Assembly: GCA_027579435.1 (NCBI GenBank)
Contig: JANBPK010000724.1
Coordinates: forward strand, 1-40,972
Length of the DNA: 40,972 nt
Direction: 5' to 3'
DNA from: Candolleomyces eurysporus
Taxonomy: Eukaryota; Basidiomycota; Agaricomycetes; Agaricales; Psathyrellaceae
Shown here: in pieces, positions 27,968-39,013 of the stretch
How positions within the stretch are numbered: position 1 is the first letter of the stretch
Layout: each line of letters begins with the position of its first letter
Notes under the pieces: model-generated
Databases searched by the model: none
The model's input: the letters and a program-made list of their open reading frames with translations, nothing else
What the model was told of the DNA's origin: nothing
Translations under genes and position numbers: made by a program

Positions 27968-29947
27968 GTGCGAAAAGTCATCATTCCGCCTCTCAAAGCG
28001 AGTGATCTCGTAAAGAAACAGAAAGGAAAGCGACGAGAAGAAGCTACAACTTCAGATCACCGTTCTGAGTCTCTAGAAGTCGATCATTTTACTTCGAGAA
28101 CTCAAGGAAGAAGTACAGCTAATTCTCGAAGGGCAGGACTATCGCCTGGCATCCCTACTGTGTATCCCAGAGACATTCATTCAGTTAAGCGTGCGCTTAA
28201 AGAGACAGCAGAACGCGCCCTACAAAGCGCAGATAACCTATCAACTTCGTTAGACGAAATCGAGGAGATTGCCCACAATCTTACCTCAAGTATCCGTTCA
28301 GTAGAACAAGAGAGACCAAGCCAAGAGACCACGAGCTCTCGGCCCCACAGAAAAGAAAGAACTAGAACTTCACGAAGGCCAGTTCGCTTCGAAGAAATGG
28401 CTGAGATTCTAGACCCCGAGATCATGGTAGGAGATGGACTCGAGAGCATGCCAACAGGCAAGCAGTTCCCTCCCAACTATGCATTGAATCGTCCGCGCTA
28501 CGAGAAGTCGCGAATCTTGGATTACATTCAAGAATGTGAGGAAGTAATGGCACAGAACAAAGTAGAGACAGACAGGATCAGGAAGAAGATTTTGTGCTAC
28601 TACCTTACTTACACAGAGAGACAAGTCTGGATTCAGATGGACAAATACAAGACTGGGACTTATGAACAGTTCAAAAGCCAAGTTCTCGGATTCCATCCTG
28701 AAGCCTTAAGACAAGCCAAGGGTGATATCTCACACCTGAGGATCGTTTGTGTACCTTATGTGGGTACTAAGCGAAAACATTACGATTCGTTGATCGAATT
28801 CCATCTGAAGTTCAGGCATGAGGCGGGGAAGTTAGAGAACACGATTGTGAGCAATCGAGAGTTAGCCGAATTATACCTAGGCACTCTTGATGAGGATTTC
28901 CGCGATCAAGTTCTCGAAGCTTTGGCGCTTGAGAATGGGAATGACAAAGAAAAGGACTTAGTTCGGGGAACGGAACCCTTGAAGTGGGGCAAGTACCTAG
29001 AGAAAGCAGAGCACCTCGCGAATGTGAGAAAGCAGTTTTCCGATGGATTCAACTTCGAGAGGCAACTTGGGAGCGTTCTGCCCAAGCCTTTTTCCTTCAC
29101 GAACCGAGCTACAGTTCCGGAAGCTCCATCTGGACCTTCCGTCCCTAAAGAAAGTGCACCTCCTGTCGTCAAGAAGGAACTTGACGAAGATCGCTTATTG
29201 CAGCGTTTCCATTCGATGTTGAACGAGAAGTTCAACGAGTACGATCATAAGAACGAACGTTTCTTTGATGAAGTGAGGAATACCAAGGACAAGATGGACA
29301 TCATGCTGAGGAATCCACACAACTTCTCGCTAAATCAGCAGAGTCGTCCTCAGAGGCCTCCACCGCCGCCCATGATGAACCAAAGTTCGCGAACTCCAAT
29401 TTGTTACTATTGCAACCAACCAGGTCACTACCTGAATAACTGTTTGGCTCGCGATGCTCATTTGCAAGCTGGCAAAATTCAAGTCAGACCGGAAGGCCTA
29501 TTCACTTCTGATGGAAGGCGCCTCGTTCAGAATGAGAAAGAAAGCATGCGCGAATATGTGGACAAATATGTGACTGGAGCAGTGCAGAATATGCAAGGGA
29601 TGTATGATGAAGACGAATATTCCAGGCAGCAGTTCAATTATAACTATGCCCCGGAGGTGGAATCGGTGACTCGTGAAGAGTTCCGACAATTGCAGGCGGC
29701 TATCGAGAGCCTCGCAAACAAACCATCGTCTTCGCAAACGCCTTTGCCACCTCAGATGCAACAGTTCGTCCAAAATCAGGAGCCGGAGCGCGACTCTGGT
29801 TTAAATCAAATTCGTCGCGAACAAGAACGTATGAGCAGGGTAATGTCTCAGATGGTGGAGACTTTGGATGACCTCAAGGGGAGGAGCCAGTTNGTTGCTA
29901 CACGAACCACTCCTAGCTCTTTCGATGAGGATTTTCAAGAGGACTGA
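27968..29947 (+). CDS. gag: Gag polyprotein, unit 3
   Basis: 659 aa, about 99% identical by eye to unit 1, with the CCHC knuckle intact. Same GTG codon at the frame start and no early ATG. One ambiguous base at 29893 does not affect the frame. Confidence 0.9.
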   Translation: MRKVIIPPLKASDLVKKQKGKRREEATTSDHRSESLEVDHFTSRTQGRSTANSRRAGLSPGIPTVYPRDIHSVKRALKETAERALQSADNLSTSLDEIEEIAHNLTSSIRSVEQERPSQETTSSRPHRKERTRTSRRPVRFEEMAEILDPEIMVGDGLESMPTGKQFPPNYALNRPRYEKSRILDYIQECEEVMAQNKVETDRIRKKILCYYLTYTERQVWIQMDKYKTGTYEQFKSQVLGFHPEALRQAKGDISHLRIVCVPYVGTKRKHYDSLIEFHLKFRHEAGKLENTIVSNRELAELYLGTLDEDFRDQVLEALALENGNDKEKDLVRGTEPLKWGKYLEKAEHLANVRKQFSDGFNFERQLGSVLPKPFSFTNRATVPEAPSGPSVPKESAPPVVKKELDEDRLLQRFHSMLNEKFNEYDHKNERFFDEVRNTKDKMDIMLRNPHNFSLNQQSRPQRPPPPPMMNQSSRTPICYYCNQPGHYLNNCLARDAHLQAGKIQVRPEGLFTSDGRRLVQNEKESMREYVDKYVTGAVQNMQGMYDEDEYSRQQFNYNYAPEVESVTREEFRQLQAAIESLANKPSSSQTPLPPQMQQFVQNQEPERDSGLNQIRREQERMSRVMSQMVETLDDLKGRSQXVATRTTPSSFDEDFQED

Positions 29948-31263
29948 GGAAGGATACCTCTGCCGCGCGAAAAACCCCGGTTGGTCGCGGCAAGCAGGTT
30001 CCGGAGGCCACTCGGAGAAAACCCAACCCTGTAAACATAGAAAGTGAGTCTGAAGAAGAAGAAATCGTCGAGAAGCAAACGAGAAAAGAGTCTGTGGGGG
30101 AGACAATTGAGAAGTCTACGAAAGGAGTCCGTTTCAGAGAGCCGGTAGTGGAGCAGCCCAAGAAGAAGTTACCAGAAAGACCCTTCGTCATGGTGCCGCC
30201 GCTGAGAACTAAACCGCTCGCTCCTTTTGGAGAACAACTTCGTGAAGAGGCCAGGACCACTAGGCCTACTTCAAGTCCCCTTCCTGTACTCGAGAAAAAC
30301 CAATCATATCGAAATCGTGCACCTATTGAAGATGAGGAAGCCTTGAGAAGAATTGTAGAGGAGCTGATCAATACCAAGTTCACTACGAGCTTGAAAGATC
30401 TAGCTAGTGTTTCTGCTCCTGCCAGGGAGTACTTAAAGAAGTTGATCACACGCAGAAAAGTAGCTCGTGAAGAGGGAAAAGCGTCGGACTTGGAGTACCA
30501 GATTATTTCACTCATAGATCTGGTCTCACAAAGTCAAGAGGAAAAGATTGTTCAATTCTTGAACCTCTTAGACAGCGACGAGATTCGCGAAGAAGAGACT
30601 GAAGTTCAGGAACTTGATCCGGAACCTGAACCAGTTGTCGTGAACACTTTTGTGCAGTTGGAGGACTTGCCTCGTGCCGAAGTCTTTTGTGCTAAAGACT
30701 TGCCCGGAATTCCAGATGGCGCGTTCGTGATGACAGACCCAGTTGAGCAATATCTTCATTCGCTTGCTGATGGAGAAGAGCCCCGTCCTATTCTTGTAGC
30801 TCGAGAATCTGTTGCTCTTAGAACAGTATTCCCGTTGATCCATAAATCTGCGCGAGCAGAAGTACTTCTAGATACCGGATCGCAAATTTGCTCGATGGAT
30901 GCGGATGTGGCTCGAAACTTAGGCATTGCATGGGACCCAGATATCGTCATCCATCTCCAGTCAGCAAATCGGACTGTCGAGAAGACGCTGGGCCTCGCGA
31001 AGAACGTCGAGTTTGATTTTGGAGGCGTGTTGGCCTACATTCAATTACATATCATTCGACGACCTGCTTACAGCGTTTTGCTGGGTCGACCTTTCGACGT
31101 CGCGATGAGTAGCGAAGTCTCGAACAAGACCAACGGGGATCAGTTCTTAACCTTGAAGGACCCCAATACTGGCAAACGGCTTACTATTCCTACGTTCGCG
31201 AAGGGAAAACCGCCACCTCACATACAAAAAGAACTATGGAATCAGGAGGAGCGAAATTTTTGA
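29929..31263 (+). CDS. pro: Pro: retropepsin-like protease, unit 3
   Basis: DTGS (about 30871-30882) and LLGRPF intact. A CGA to TGA change ends the frame five codons earlier than in units 1 and 2. That end lies downstream of the frameshift heptamer, so the Pro-Pol fusion would be unaffected. Confidence 0.88.
   Translation, partial: GFSRGLRKDTSAARKTPVGRGKQVPEATRRKPNPVNIESESEEEEIVEKQTRKESVGETIEKSTKGVRFREPVVEQPKKKLPERPFVMVPPLRTKPLAPFGEQLREEARTTRPTSSPLPVLEKNQSYRNRAPIEDEEALRRIVEELINTKFTTSLKDLASVSAPAREYLKKLITRRKVAREEGKASDLEYQIISLIDLVSQSQEEKIVQFLNLLDSDEIREEETEVQELDPEPEPVVVNTFVQLEDLPRAEVFCAKDLPGIPDGAFVMTDPVEQYLHSLADGEEPRPILVARESVALRTVFPLIHKSARAEVLLDTGSQICSMDADVARNLGIAWDPDIVIHLQSANRTVEKTLGLAKNVEFDFGGVLAYIQLHIIRRPAYSVLLGRPFDVAMSSEVSNKTNGDQFLTLKDPNTGKRLTIPTFAKGKPPPHIQKELWNQEERNF
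31203..31209 (+). promoter_or_regulatory. Candidate -1 frameshift heptamer GGGAAAA, unit 3
   Basis: Identical heptamer and phase to units 1 and 2. Confidence 0.6.
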
Positions 31264-34200
31264 GCCTCGAGGATTTGATTCGCGAGGATCAAGGAGAAGT
31301 GGGACTCGTCCTCGAGCGAGATGAAGTAACAGGCGAGATGTCCTTTACCCACATGTTTACAGCAGAAAATCATACATTTACACAAAAAGAGTTGCAGTTA
31401 GCGTATGTTCAGATGGCGATGCAAGGAATGGAGTTAGACACAGAGGAGAAGAAGTTAGCGAGTTCGCGCTTACAAACGTATCTTCGTGAAGTTCGAGAAG
31501 AGGTCGCGGACCCAACCGTAGTCTTCCAGCAGCAAGAGGCTAGTCCTAACACTGCCCCAACCGGCTCGTCTCAGGATAAAAANGGCGAAGGCAAAGATGA
31601 AAGGCGTCTCTACTGGGACTAAGTACAAGAAGGTGGCGGATAAAGTGAAGCCAGTGCTCGGGAACCTCGATGAAAAGTTCAGAATAGTTCGCGAGATCCA
31701 GGGTGATCCTTTGGCTGATCTTCCGAAGCTACCGACGCACCCCCAGGAGTTTGTACCCACTGGAAGATACACAGAAGAGCGTAAGAAAGCGATGGACAAA
31801 CTTCATCAAGGCCCCTTCTTGTGGCCTGAAGAAAGAAAGCTACTTCACGAATTTGTAGGCATCCATAATACAGCCTTCGCTTGGGATGATACAGAAAGAG
31901 GGAGTTTCAAACCCGAATACTTTCCCCCTATTGTTATCCCAACGGTCGCGCACGTTCCTTGGGTACTTAAGAATAGGCCAGTACCACCTGGACTTTATGA
32001 CAGAATTTGCGAGTTGATCAGAAACAAGATTGAGGCTGGAGTCTATGAACCCTCGAATTCTTCCTATAGATCGAGATGGTTCTGCGTGTTGAAGAAAGAT
32101 GGCGAAAGTTTGCGAATTGTGCATAGTCTCGAACCTCTAAACAAGGTCACTATTGCGCATTCAGGAGTTCCACCCGCTACGGAGGACTTGGCTGCTAAAT
32201 TTGCGGGTCGCGCATGCGGAGGATGTCTAGATTTATATGTCGGCTATGATGAGCGACTTCTAGCTCCTGAGTCTCGAGACTTAACGACTTTTCAGACGCC
32301 TTTTGGCGCTATGAGACTCGTGACTTTACCGATGGGATGGACCAATTCAGTACCCATTTTTCATGACGATGTTACCCACATTTTGCAGCCAGAGATTCCC
32401 GAAGTAACTTGGCCGTTTCTCGATGATGTACCAGTTGGAGGACCGAGGAGTCGGTATGAAACCAAGGATGGTGGTTATGAGACGATTCCAGAGAATTCAG
32501 GAATCCGAAGATTTGTCTGGGAACACTTCGAGAACTTGAATCGAGTGGTCCAGCGCATGAAGTATTGTGGAGGAACCTTTTCAGGAAAGAAATCGGTTCT
32601 TTGCGCGGAAGAGTTTGTAGTGGTAGGCCACTTATGCACTTACGAAGGAAGGAAGCCAATTCCCGAACGTGTTGAAGTCATACAACGATGGGGACCATGT
32701 ATGTCTGTGTCCGATGTGAGATCCTTCTTAGGAACCATTGGAACCTTCCGAATCTTTATTAAAGACTTTGCGAAGCGGGCAGAACCCATTCAACGTTTGA
32801 CACGAAAAGAAACACACTTCAAATGGGAAGAGGAACAAGAGTTAGCGATGGAGGACTTGAAGAAAGCGGTTCGCGAGGCGCCATGCTTGCGATCGCTCGA
32901 TTATGACATCGATACTGAGATTAAACTCTCAGTAGATACCTCCTATATTGCCATCGGATGGTATATCAGCCAACAAGACGCCGAGGACTTCAAGAAGTGG
33001 TGGTACGCTCGTTTCGGGTCAACCCTGCTGACACCTCGCGAAGCTCGTTACTCACAACCGAAACGCGAACTCTTCGGTTTGATGCGTGCTCTTGATGAAA
33101 ACAAATATTGGTTGATCGGCTGTCGACGATTGGTAGTGGAGACGGATGCTCAGTACATTAAGGGGATGCTTAATAANCCTGAAGATGGACCCAACTGTAC
33201 NATCAACAGATGGATAGAGCAGATTTTGATGTATCATTTCGAGTTGAGACATGTAGCAGGAAAGACCTTTGCAGCAGATGGTCTTTCGCGAAGGACAAAG
33301 CAGCCAGGAGATCCAGATCCAAAACCTTGGGACCACTCCTATGAGGATCATGACGGTCTCAGAGGATATACCAAGCCTCACAAAGAGGATCCTGAGCCTT
33401 TGGACTTTGAAGAGTTTAAGAGAGAAATAGACACAAGAGGAGGTTATGCTCAGACGTCACTAGCTTCGCAAAGAGACCTCGAATTAGAACTCTTTGACAA
33501 TGAACTTTCACAACTCTTGATCTTGGAGAGCAGAGTTCGAGAAGTGGAGAAGACTGAAAGACAACAAATGGTGAACGTCGAGATGCTTCCAGACCTGAGT
33601 CTAAAGGAAGACCCGGACACTATTGAAGAGTACGATGAGGAGAGAAGGGCAAACTGGGCCAGAAAGTTGGATGAACGACTTCCTAAGATACAGAAGTGGT
33701 TGCAAGGGCCGCTCTCAAGACCTGAGGGAATTGAACCCAAGGACTTTGGGAAGTGGGTTCGTGAATGTAGCCATTTCTACGAAAAGGAAAATAAGTTGTA
33801 TCGTCGACAAGCTGGTTTCCCTCAGATCGTAGTCGCAAAGGAACACAGGATGTACATGATGAGATCTGCTCATGATGCATTGGGACACAGAGGAGCTTGG
33901 GCGACGACTCAGTTCTTAGCAAAGTGGTTCTGGTGGCCGGACTTAGAGGGAGACATCGCCTGGTATTGCAGAACATGTCATGTATGCCAGTTGCGTACAA
34001 AAATGCTCCTGAAGATCCCGCCACGAGTTACAGAGACCCCTTCAATTTTCCAAGTGTTGCATGCAGATGTCTTACACATGACGCCCGCTAGTAATGGCTG
34101 CAAGTATATAGTCCATGGTCGTTGTGCATTGACGAGCTGGGCAGAAGGCAGACCACTTCGCGAAGACAACGGTGCGGCAATTGGGGCATGGCTGCTTGAA

Positions 34201-34478
34201 ATAATAACGCGCTGGGGTTGCATGCGAGAAATCGTAACAGACAATGGAGGGTCCTTCGAGAAGGCAACGGCGTGGCTCACAAAGAAATATGGTATTAAAG
34301 GGATTAAGATTTCACCCTATAACTCTCAAGCCAATGGGCGGATAGAGAGGCCTCACTATGATCTTTGGGACATGTTGTTCAAGGCCACAGGGGCAAAGAC
34401 GAGTCAGTGGTTCTGGTACTTCCCTCATGTGTTATGGGCGGACCGGATCACTTCGCGAAGACGCTTTGGTGTTTCTCC

Positions 34479-34952
34479 TGACAAAAATGGACCGCTGAGA
34501 CTGATGGAAGTGTCGGCGACGACGACGAGAGCGACGGGAGAGGACTATTCAAGGGACATGATTGAATGAAGCCTTGTTGTAAGTAGATACAGTAGGTACT
34601 ACTCGTGGTCACCAAAAGTAACCGCCACATATTATGTAATATGAAAAGGACATGTCGCCTTCATTTACTGTTTTTTGAGCACAACTTCGAGTAATGGCCA
34701 ACTTCGTTGACGAATGCAGTTCAACATAGCCTGGTGTAGGTCCCTGTGAGATTCCAAAGTCCATATTGCATTGGTTCAAGAGATATGCTTCCTGAAAGAA
34801 AACCCCCAGTGTTGTAGTGTGGGAAAATTGGCGGACACTTTTGGTAACCACGAGTATATATACTAAAAGTCTGTGGAGTAAATAATAGGAGTTTGTGAAA
34901 CAGATGATGAAATACTGGAGTGATGAGAGCATCGACATAATAATACTCAACA
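34479..34952 (-). repeat. LTR of the TRIM-like element, carrying a nested TIR element
   Basis: 474 bp, equal to 219 bp of LTR plus a 253-bp insertion and its 2-bp duplication. Ends TG...CA. Confidence 0.85.
34602..34854. mobile_element. MITE-like TIR element, 253 bp, nested in the TRIM LTR
   Basis: Terminal inverted repeats begin CTCGTGGT(C/T)ACCAAAAGT and match at 23 of 26 positions. The flanking TA is duplicated (34600-34601 and 34855-34856) relative to the uninterrupted LTR. A TA target duplication and TIRs point to a Tc1/mariner-pogo type non-autonomous element. No ORF inside. Confidence 0.82.
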
Positions 34953-35380
34953 CTCCCCCTCGATGCGTGCATCACCTCCAAATACCGTCTTGGCAAAACA
35001 AGAGAACTCCGATCTTCCTGGATTGAGCAACATCAAAACTATAAGATGCAGAAGCTGGGATAAGGAGGAAAGTGATATCGAGGTTGGCGAATGAGAATGA
35101 TAATGGTGATGGTGGTGTCTGTGTTCCCTTGATTGGTTGCCGTCGAAGGTAAGCTTCTGAGCGTCTTGACGTGTCGTAATAAAAGGGGCATAACAGAAAT
35201 GGATTGTCGATTCGATAACGGGTTTGGTGAATACGACTGGATTTGTAACGCGGTTGGGACAGTAACCGCGGAGGCTAGTTGCCTTGAATAGTGATTGGCC
35301 GTGCCCTTGATGAATGGTGTAGTCGTGACCGCAGAACAGCAGTCGATAGAGTTGACGGCATTAGCGCCGGGGCTCATAAC

Positions 35381-35381
35381 T
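35381..35381 (-). other. Half-tRNA primer site edge of the TRIM-like element
   Basis: Immediately upstream on the plus strand (35365-35380) lies GCGCCGGGGCTCATAA followed by C, resembling the anticodon arm of initiator tRNA-Met with its CAT anticodon. This sets the element's orientation as minus. Confidence 0.5.
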
Positions 35382-35599
35382 GACAAAAATGGACCACTGA
35401 GACTGATGGAAGTGTCGGCGACGACGACGAGAGCGACGGGAGAGGACTATTCAAGGGACATGATTGAATGAAGCCTTGTTGTAAGTAGATACAGTAGGTA
35501 CTATATATACTAAAAGTCTGTGGAGTAAATAATAGGAGTTTGTGAAACAGATGATGAAATACTGGAGTGATGAGAGCATCGACATAATAATACTCAACA
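35381..35599 (-). repeat. Intact 219-bp LTR of the TRIM-like element
   Basis: Uninterrupted copy that defines the nested insertion in its partner. TG...CA ends, followed by the TCTCC duplication. Confidence 0.88.
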
Positions 35600-36190
35600 T
35601 CTCCGTTCTTTATTGTAACTGGAGCTGAACCAGTGGTACCTCTCGACATTCAGGAAGCCACCTGGTTAGTGGAACCACCTAGCGGTCCCCTTACAACCAA
35701 GGAACTCATCGGCCAGCGAGCCAAAGCCTTAGCGAAGCATCGTGATCTAGTTGAGGAAATGAGAAGTAAAGTGGACAAGGAGAAACGTGATCGGGTCGCG
35801 AAGTACGAAAAAGAGCATGCTGCAGTAATCAAGGACTATTGCTTCAAGAGGGGTGATTTGGTTCTGCTCAGGAATACAAGCATCGAGAAAAGCCTAGATA
35901 AGAAGATGAAACCTAGGTATCTTGGTCCCTTAGTAGTGGTGTCAAGGAATAGGGGAGGTGCTTATATCTTGGCTGAATTGGATGGCACAGTGTTACAGTT
36001 GCCTTCAGCAGCTTTCAGAGTAATCCCTTACCACGCCAGAAAGAGGATCGAGCTCCCTCCCAACGTTCATGAATTTATTGACATATCAGTGAAGTCTCTT
36101 CGTGAGATGAGAGACTCAAAGGACGATGGTGACATGGAAGACTTAGCGTTCAGAGGCATGCCTGAAAGTTCACGAATTACGAATGAGTAA

Positions 36191-36481
36191 AGGTGCTGAG
36201 GACAGCATTTCTTTTAAGTTGGGGGGAGAGAAGTACGCTTCGCAAACTATATTTTTCACGGATTACCTTTGGAATCAGCCTTCAAGGCATAGAAAAACTC
36301 AAAAACAGGGGCAGTTTTAAAAAAAGAAGGTAGACTTAAGAGAGTACTATGCGATTACAGAGGTGCTAATGCAAAAGTAGCTACTGTTTTCTGTATTAGT
36401 AAAGAGGAGTTCGAGAAGATGAAAGATGACAAGTTAAGAGTTCAGAAAGGTTAAAGAAAGATGTATTTGAGGGTATACATC
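36191..36481 (+). other. Post-pol noncoding segment with hairpin and internal polypurine tract, unit 3
   Basis: Hairpin TGCTG-AGGA-CAGCA at 36194-36207 and AAGTTGGGGGGAGAG at 36216-36230. It is the only polypurine tract left in unit 3. Confidence 0.65.
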
Positions 36482-37814
36482 CTAGATCTCGATGGCGGGA
36501 TAGAGAGGAATGATTTCGGGAGCTTCAGGAACTTCGGGAGCCTTCTCAGAGCAGAAGGAAGCCAAAGAGGACTTGAGGGCAGCATATTCCTTGTTGAGGA
36601 TCTCCCAATAGTTCGCGAAGATGTGGAGCTTGTGGATGACAGAAACCATCTCCAAATGAGTCTCGCTAATGGCACGACGAAGAGAATCTTCTTCCTGAGC
36701 ACGCTCAGTGAAGTTCGCGATCGCATCATGAGTCTTAGTGAGGACCAAAGAGATAAACTCGTTGGAAATAGCCCTGTCATCGACTTCGAGAAGTTAGAAA
36801 AGTGACAAGAAGTGAATAAGAGAAACGACTTACTATACTTGAGCAAGCCACCATCGGGGACAAGACGATGAGCAGTTCGCGAAATAGTGGAACCAGTGTC
36901 AATAGGAGGCAGATCCTTCTCAGCGCGAGCGCGCTTCGAGTTCAAAGCCATCAACCTAAGGAAGGCAGGAGAACCAGTATCCATGCCTGGAACCACGACA
37001 TAGTCCATCTTGCGAGTGGTAGGAATTGAAGGAGGAGCAGAAGCGCGAATAGCAGCCTTCCCCTGAGATACCAAGTGAGGAACAAGTTGATAAAGAGTTT
37101 GTGAAGTTACGAAACAAAGTTCACGAACCTTGCCATGACCTTTAGAAGGAGTAGGCTCCGACATAGTTATATTGGCGTCCACTACGGAGTTGTCGGTAGT
37201 AGATGGGGCGCCTCCAGAAGAAGAATCAGAACTGGAACTATCAGAGATTTCGATGATAATACCAGAAGCTGTAAAACGGTTCACGAAGTGAATAATCAGT
37301 GTCAAGAAGTAAAGAAAAGACGAAAGGACGAACCATTGCCCTGACCACGACGAGCTTTGCTCTCGTTCTTAAACTCAGTGGCCAAAGAGAGCACAGGATG
37401 AGCTATATTGCTAGGAAAGCCAACCGAGTTCTCACCACACCAATTTTGGTGGGTAAAAAGCACAGCTGCAGCTTGCCGAACGAAAGAAACGAAAGCGGGG
37501 TTGGTCCGAAGGATACCGATCGCCTTAGGCTCCCAATCCTAGGTCGTGAAGTAATTAGAGCAGGAAGGGAAGCAAGAAGGGATGAGGAGTACCTCAAGGA
37601 GAAGAACCACGGCACGGATGGCAGACCTCATGAGAAGGAGAGTCGCTTTAGAGACAGCCCCAGTAGCTTCAAGCTCAGGAACTGCCGCCTTGCAAATATC
37701 GACCAACTTCTTAGCTTCTTCGACAATAACCTTGAGAAGCACAGCTTCTTGGCTGGCAAAGTCGAGAAAGACAGCGTCGGGATCGAGGGGAGGAGAGGTT
37801 TTCTTAGGAGGCAT
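36482..37814 (-). CDS. Antisense accessory gene A, unit 3 (5 exons, 365 aa)
   Basis: Exons on the minus strand: 37814-37593, 37538-37334, 37268-37129, 37062-36834, 36783-36482, again 222, 205, 140, 229 and 302 bp. Introns are 54, 65, 66 and 50 bp, all GT...AG. Nearly identical to unit 2 and open throughout, although its upstream region is cut 82 bp before the ATG by the LTR junction. It starts with the same MPPKK and ends with PAIEI. Unknown function. Confidence 0.84.
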
Positions 37815-37896
37815 AGTAGGAGTAAAAAGAAAGAGCGGGAATGAGGAAGAAACGAGTTTGTGAAGTCGAGCTTTTATCTCAGGCAACAGCGCACGG
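37815..37896 (-). other. Truncated gene A upstream region, unit 3
   Basis: Only 82 bp of the unit 2-like upstream sequence remain; it ends at GCGCACGG, where the divergent LTR begins. Gene B and all sequence beyond are missing. Confidence 0.8.
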
Positions 37897-38182
37897 TGAT
37901 ACGGCAGTTGCCTGCATACCCCTAGAAAAATCGCGAATTAATAGAACTTTTCTTCGGAAGCTCTTCTGAATTAAAGTACTAAGTAACAATAACGACTTAA
38001 AGAACTTAGCATGTCTTCTGAACATTGCGAAACCAAGAGTCGGAGCGGTTCCCGGCTTCGGACTTAGCAACTCTTAAGGATCTGGCTCAGCGACCCGAGT
38101 ACGACAGTTCGGCAGTGGTGCTTTAATTTAGGAAGGCCCTGCGAACGTATCCGAAGGGTAGAGAAATAATTCGGAATCATAA

Positions 38183-38214
38183 CTACGCGCCCGACCTGGC
38201 GAGGTACGGCGTAG
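38183..38214 (+). other. U3 hairpin with compensatory changes, LTR 37897-39302
   Basis: CTACGC pairs with GCGTAG around the same conserved loop (one T to C change). All stem positions differ from at least one of the other LTRs yet pair. Confidence 0.7.
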
Positions 38215-38884
38215 GAAGAGAGTCTGCACACTACAAGGGACATTCGCCCTGACATTCGCTAAGTGGAAGGTGTAACGTCACTCTGTGGCTTCAAGGACGT
38301 GATGGCAAATCCGTTAAGTCAAATAAACCTGACAGTTGCCGGAGTCGGAATTACGAGCGGCTCGGCCGAAGGCTTCTGAAGAGCCAACTCAAGTTGTGAA
38401 CTGATGCGGAATAGAGACCAGACCCTCGGTTGTCTTCAGAACCCGAGATAGAGTTCGGTCTTGTGAACCGACGTTGTTAGCAAGGAAAGTGTGGAGTGCG
38501 GAAGAATGCGGAATGCCTAGAGTCGGGGCAATGACGTGATAAGGGCTTGGGAGAGGTGCCCAGCCAACCGGATAGACGGAAGTAGGGTCGGGAGCAAAGG
38601 TATTCACCTCTGAACCTATTCCAAACTATTGAGGCATGTGGAGATACTGGAGTGCCGTTTCGGCAGTGGTTCCGAACGCGTCTAGGCGCGAGTCTGGGAG
38701 AGTCGAGACCTCGTTCTGGAGCCTAGATACCCTCATATGATTATTTCTTTTCAGACTGGTCGATTTCATGTGCTTATATTTTGTTTGTCTTGGATGTGTT
38801 TGCCAAACTTATCTACAGTATTTAATCTTGGACTTTGAGTAACTAAATCTATATAGCGGGTAGCTAGCGTTGTATTTTGCGTCC

Positions 38885-39013
38885 GGGTCCGTGTTACCCA
38901 CTGAATCTACGAGAGCCTTTCTGTTATCTTTTGCATGTTTAAGTTCAGAAGTCGTTCGGAGGCCGTGTCCTCATCGCGTTGTCAAAGTTATATCGTGTCG
39001 AGACCGTGTTCTC
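38885..39013 (+). other. Three CCGTGT-loop hairpins, LTR 37897-39302
   Basis: GGGT-CCGTGTT-ACCC (38885-38899), GAGG-CCGTGT-CCTC (38959-38972) and GAGA-CCGTGT-TCTC (39000-39013). The stems vary with compensation while the loop is fixed. Confidence 0.65.

Larger units (their letters stand above)
34479..35599 (-). mobile_element. Non-autonomous Copia-like LTR element (TRIM-like) in unit 3 pol
   Basis: Flanked by a 5-bp target duplication TCTCC (34474-34478 and 35600-35604); the empty site is seen in units 1 and 2. LTRs at 34479-34952 and 35381-35599 begin TG and end CA. Without a nested insertion both are 219 bp and differ by one base by eye, so the insertion is recent. The 428-bp internal part has no coding capacity. 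On the minus strand the LTR starts TGTTGAGTATT, a purine tract (GAGGGGGAG) precedes the left-hand LTR, and a primer site GTTATGAGCCCCGGCG follows the other. That site matches the initiator-tRNA-Met anticodon arm, as in Copia half-tRNA priming. Confidence 0.85.
31209..36190 (+). pseudogene. pol: Pol, unit 3: RT-RNase H-integrase split by an LTR-element insertion
   Basis: RT (FLDD), RNase H and the integrase zinc site and D,D,E triad lie in 31209-34478. The C-terminal part with the GPY/F-like module resumes at 35600-36190. The 1,121-bp insertion falls after FGVSP, between the catalytic Glu and the C-terminal module. An ambiguous base at 31583 breaks the frame on paper; unit 2 has no base there, so it looks like an assembly artefact. 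Other Ns (33177, 33202) are substitutions. The insertion leaves a truncated integrase with a short foreign tail ending at 34569. Confidence 0.9.
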
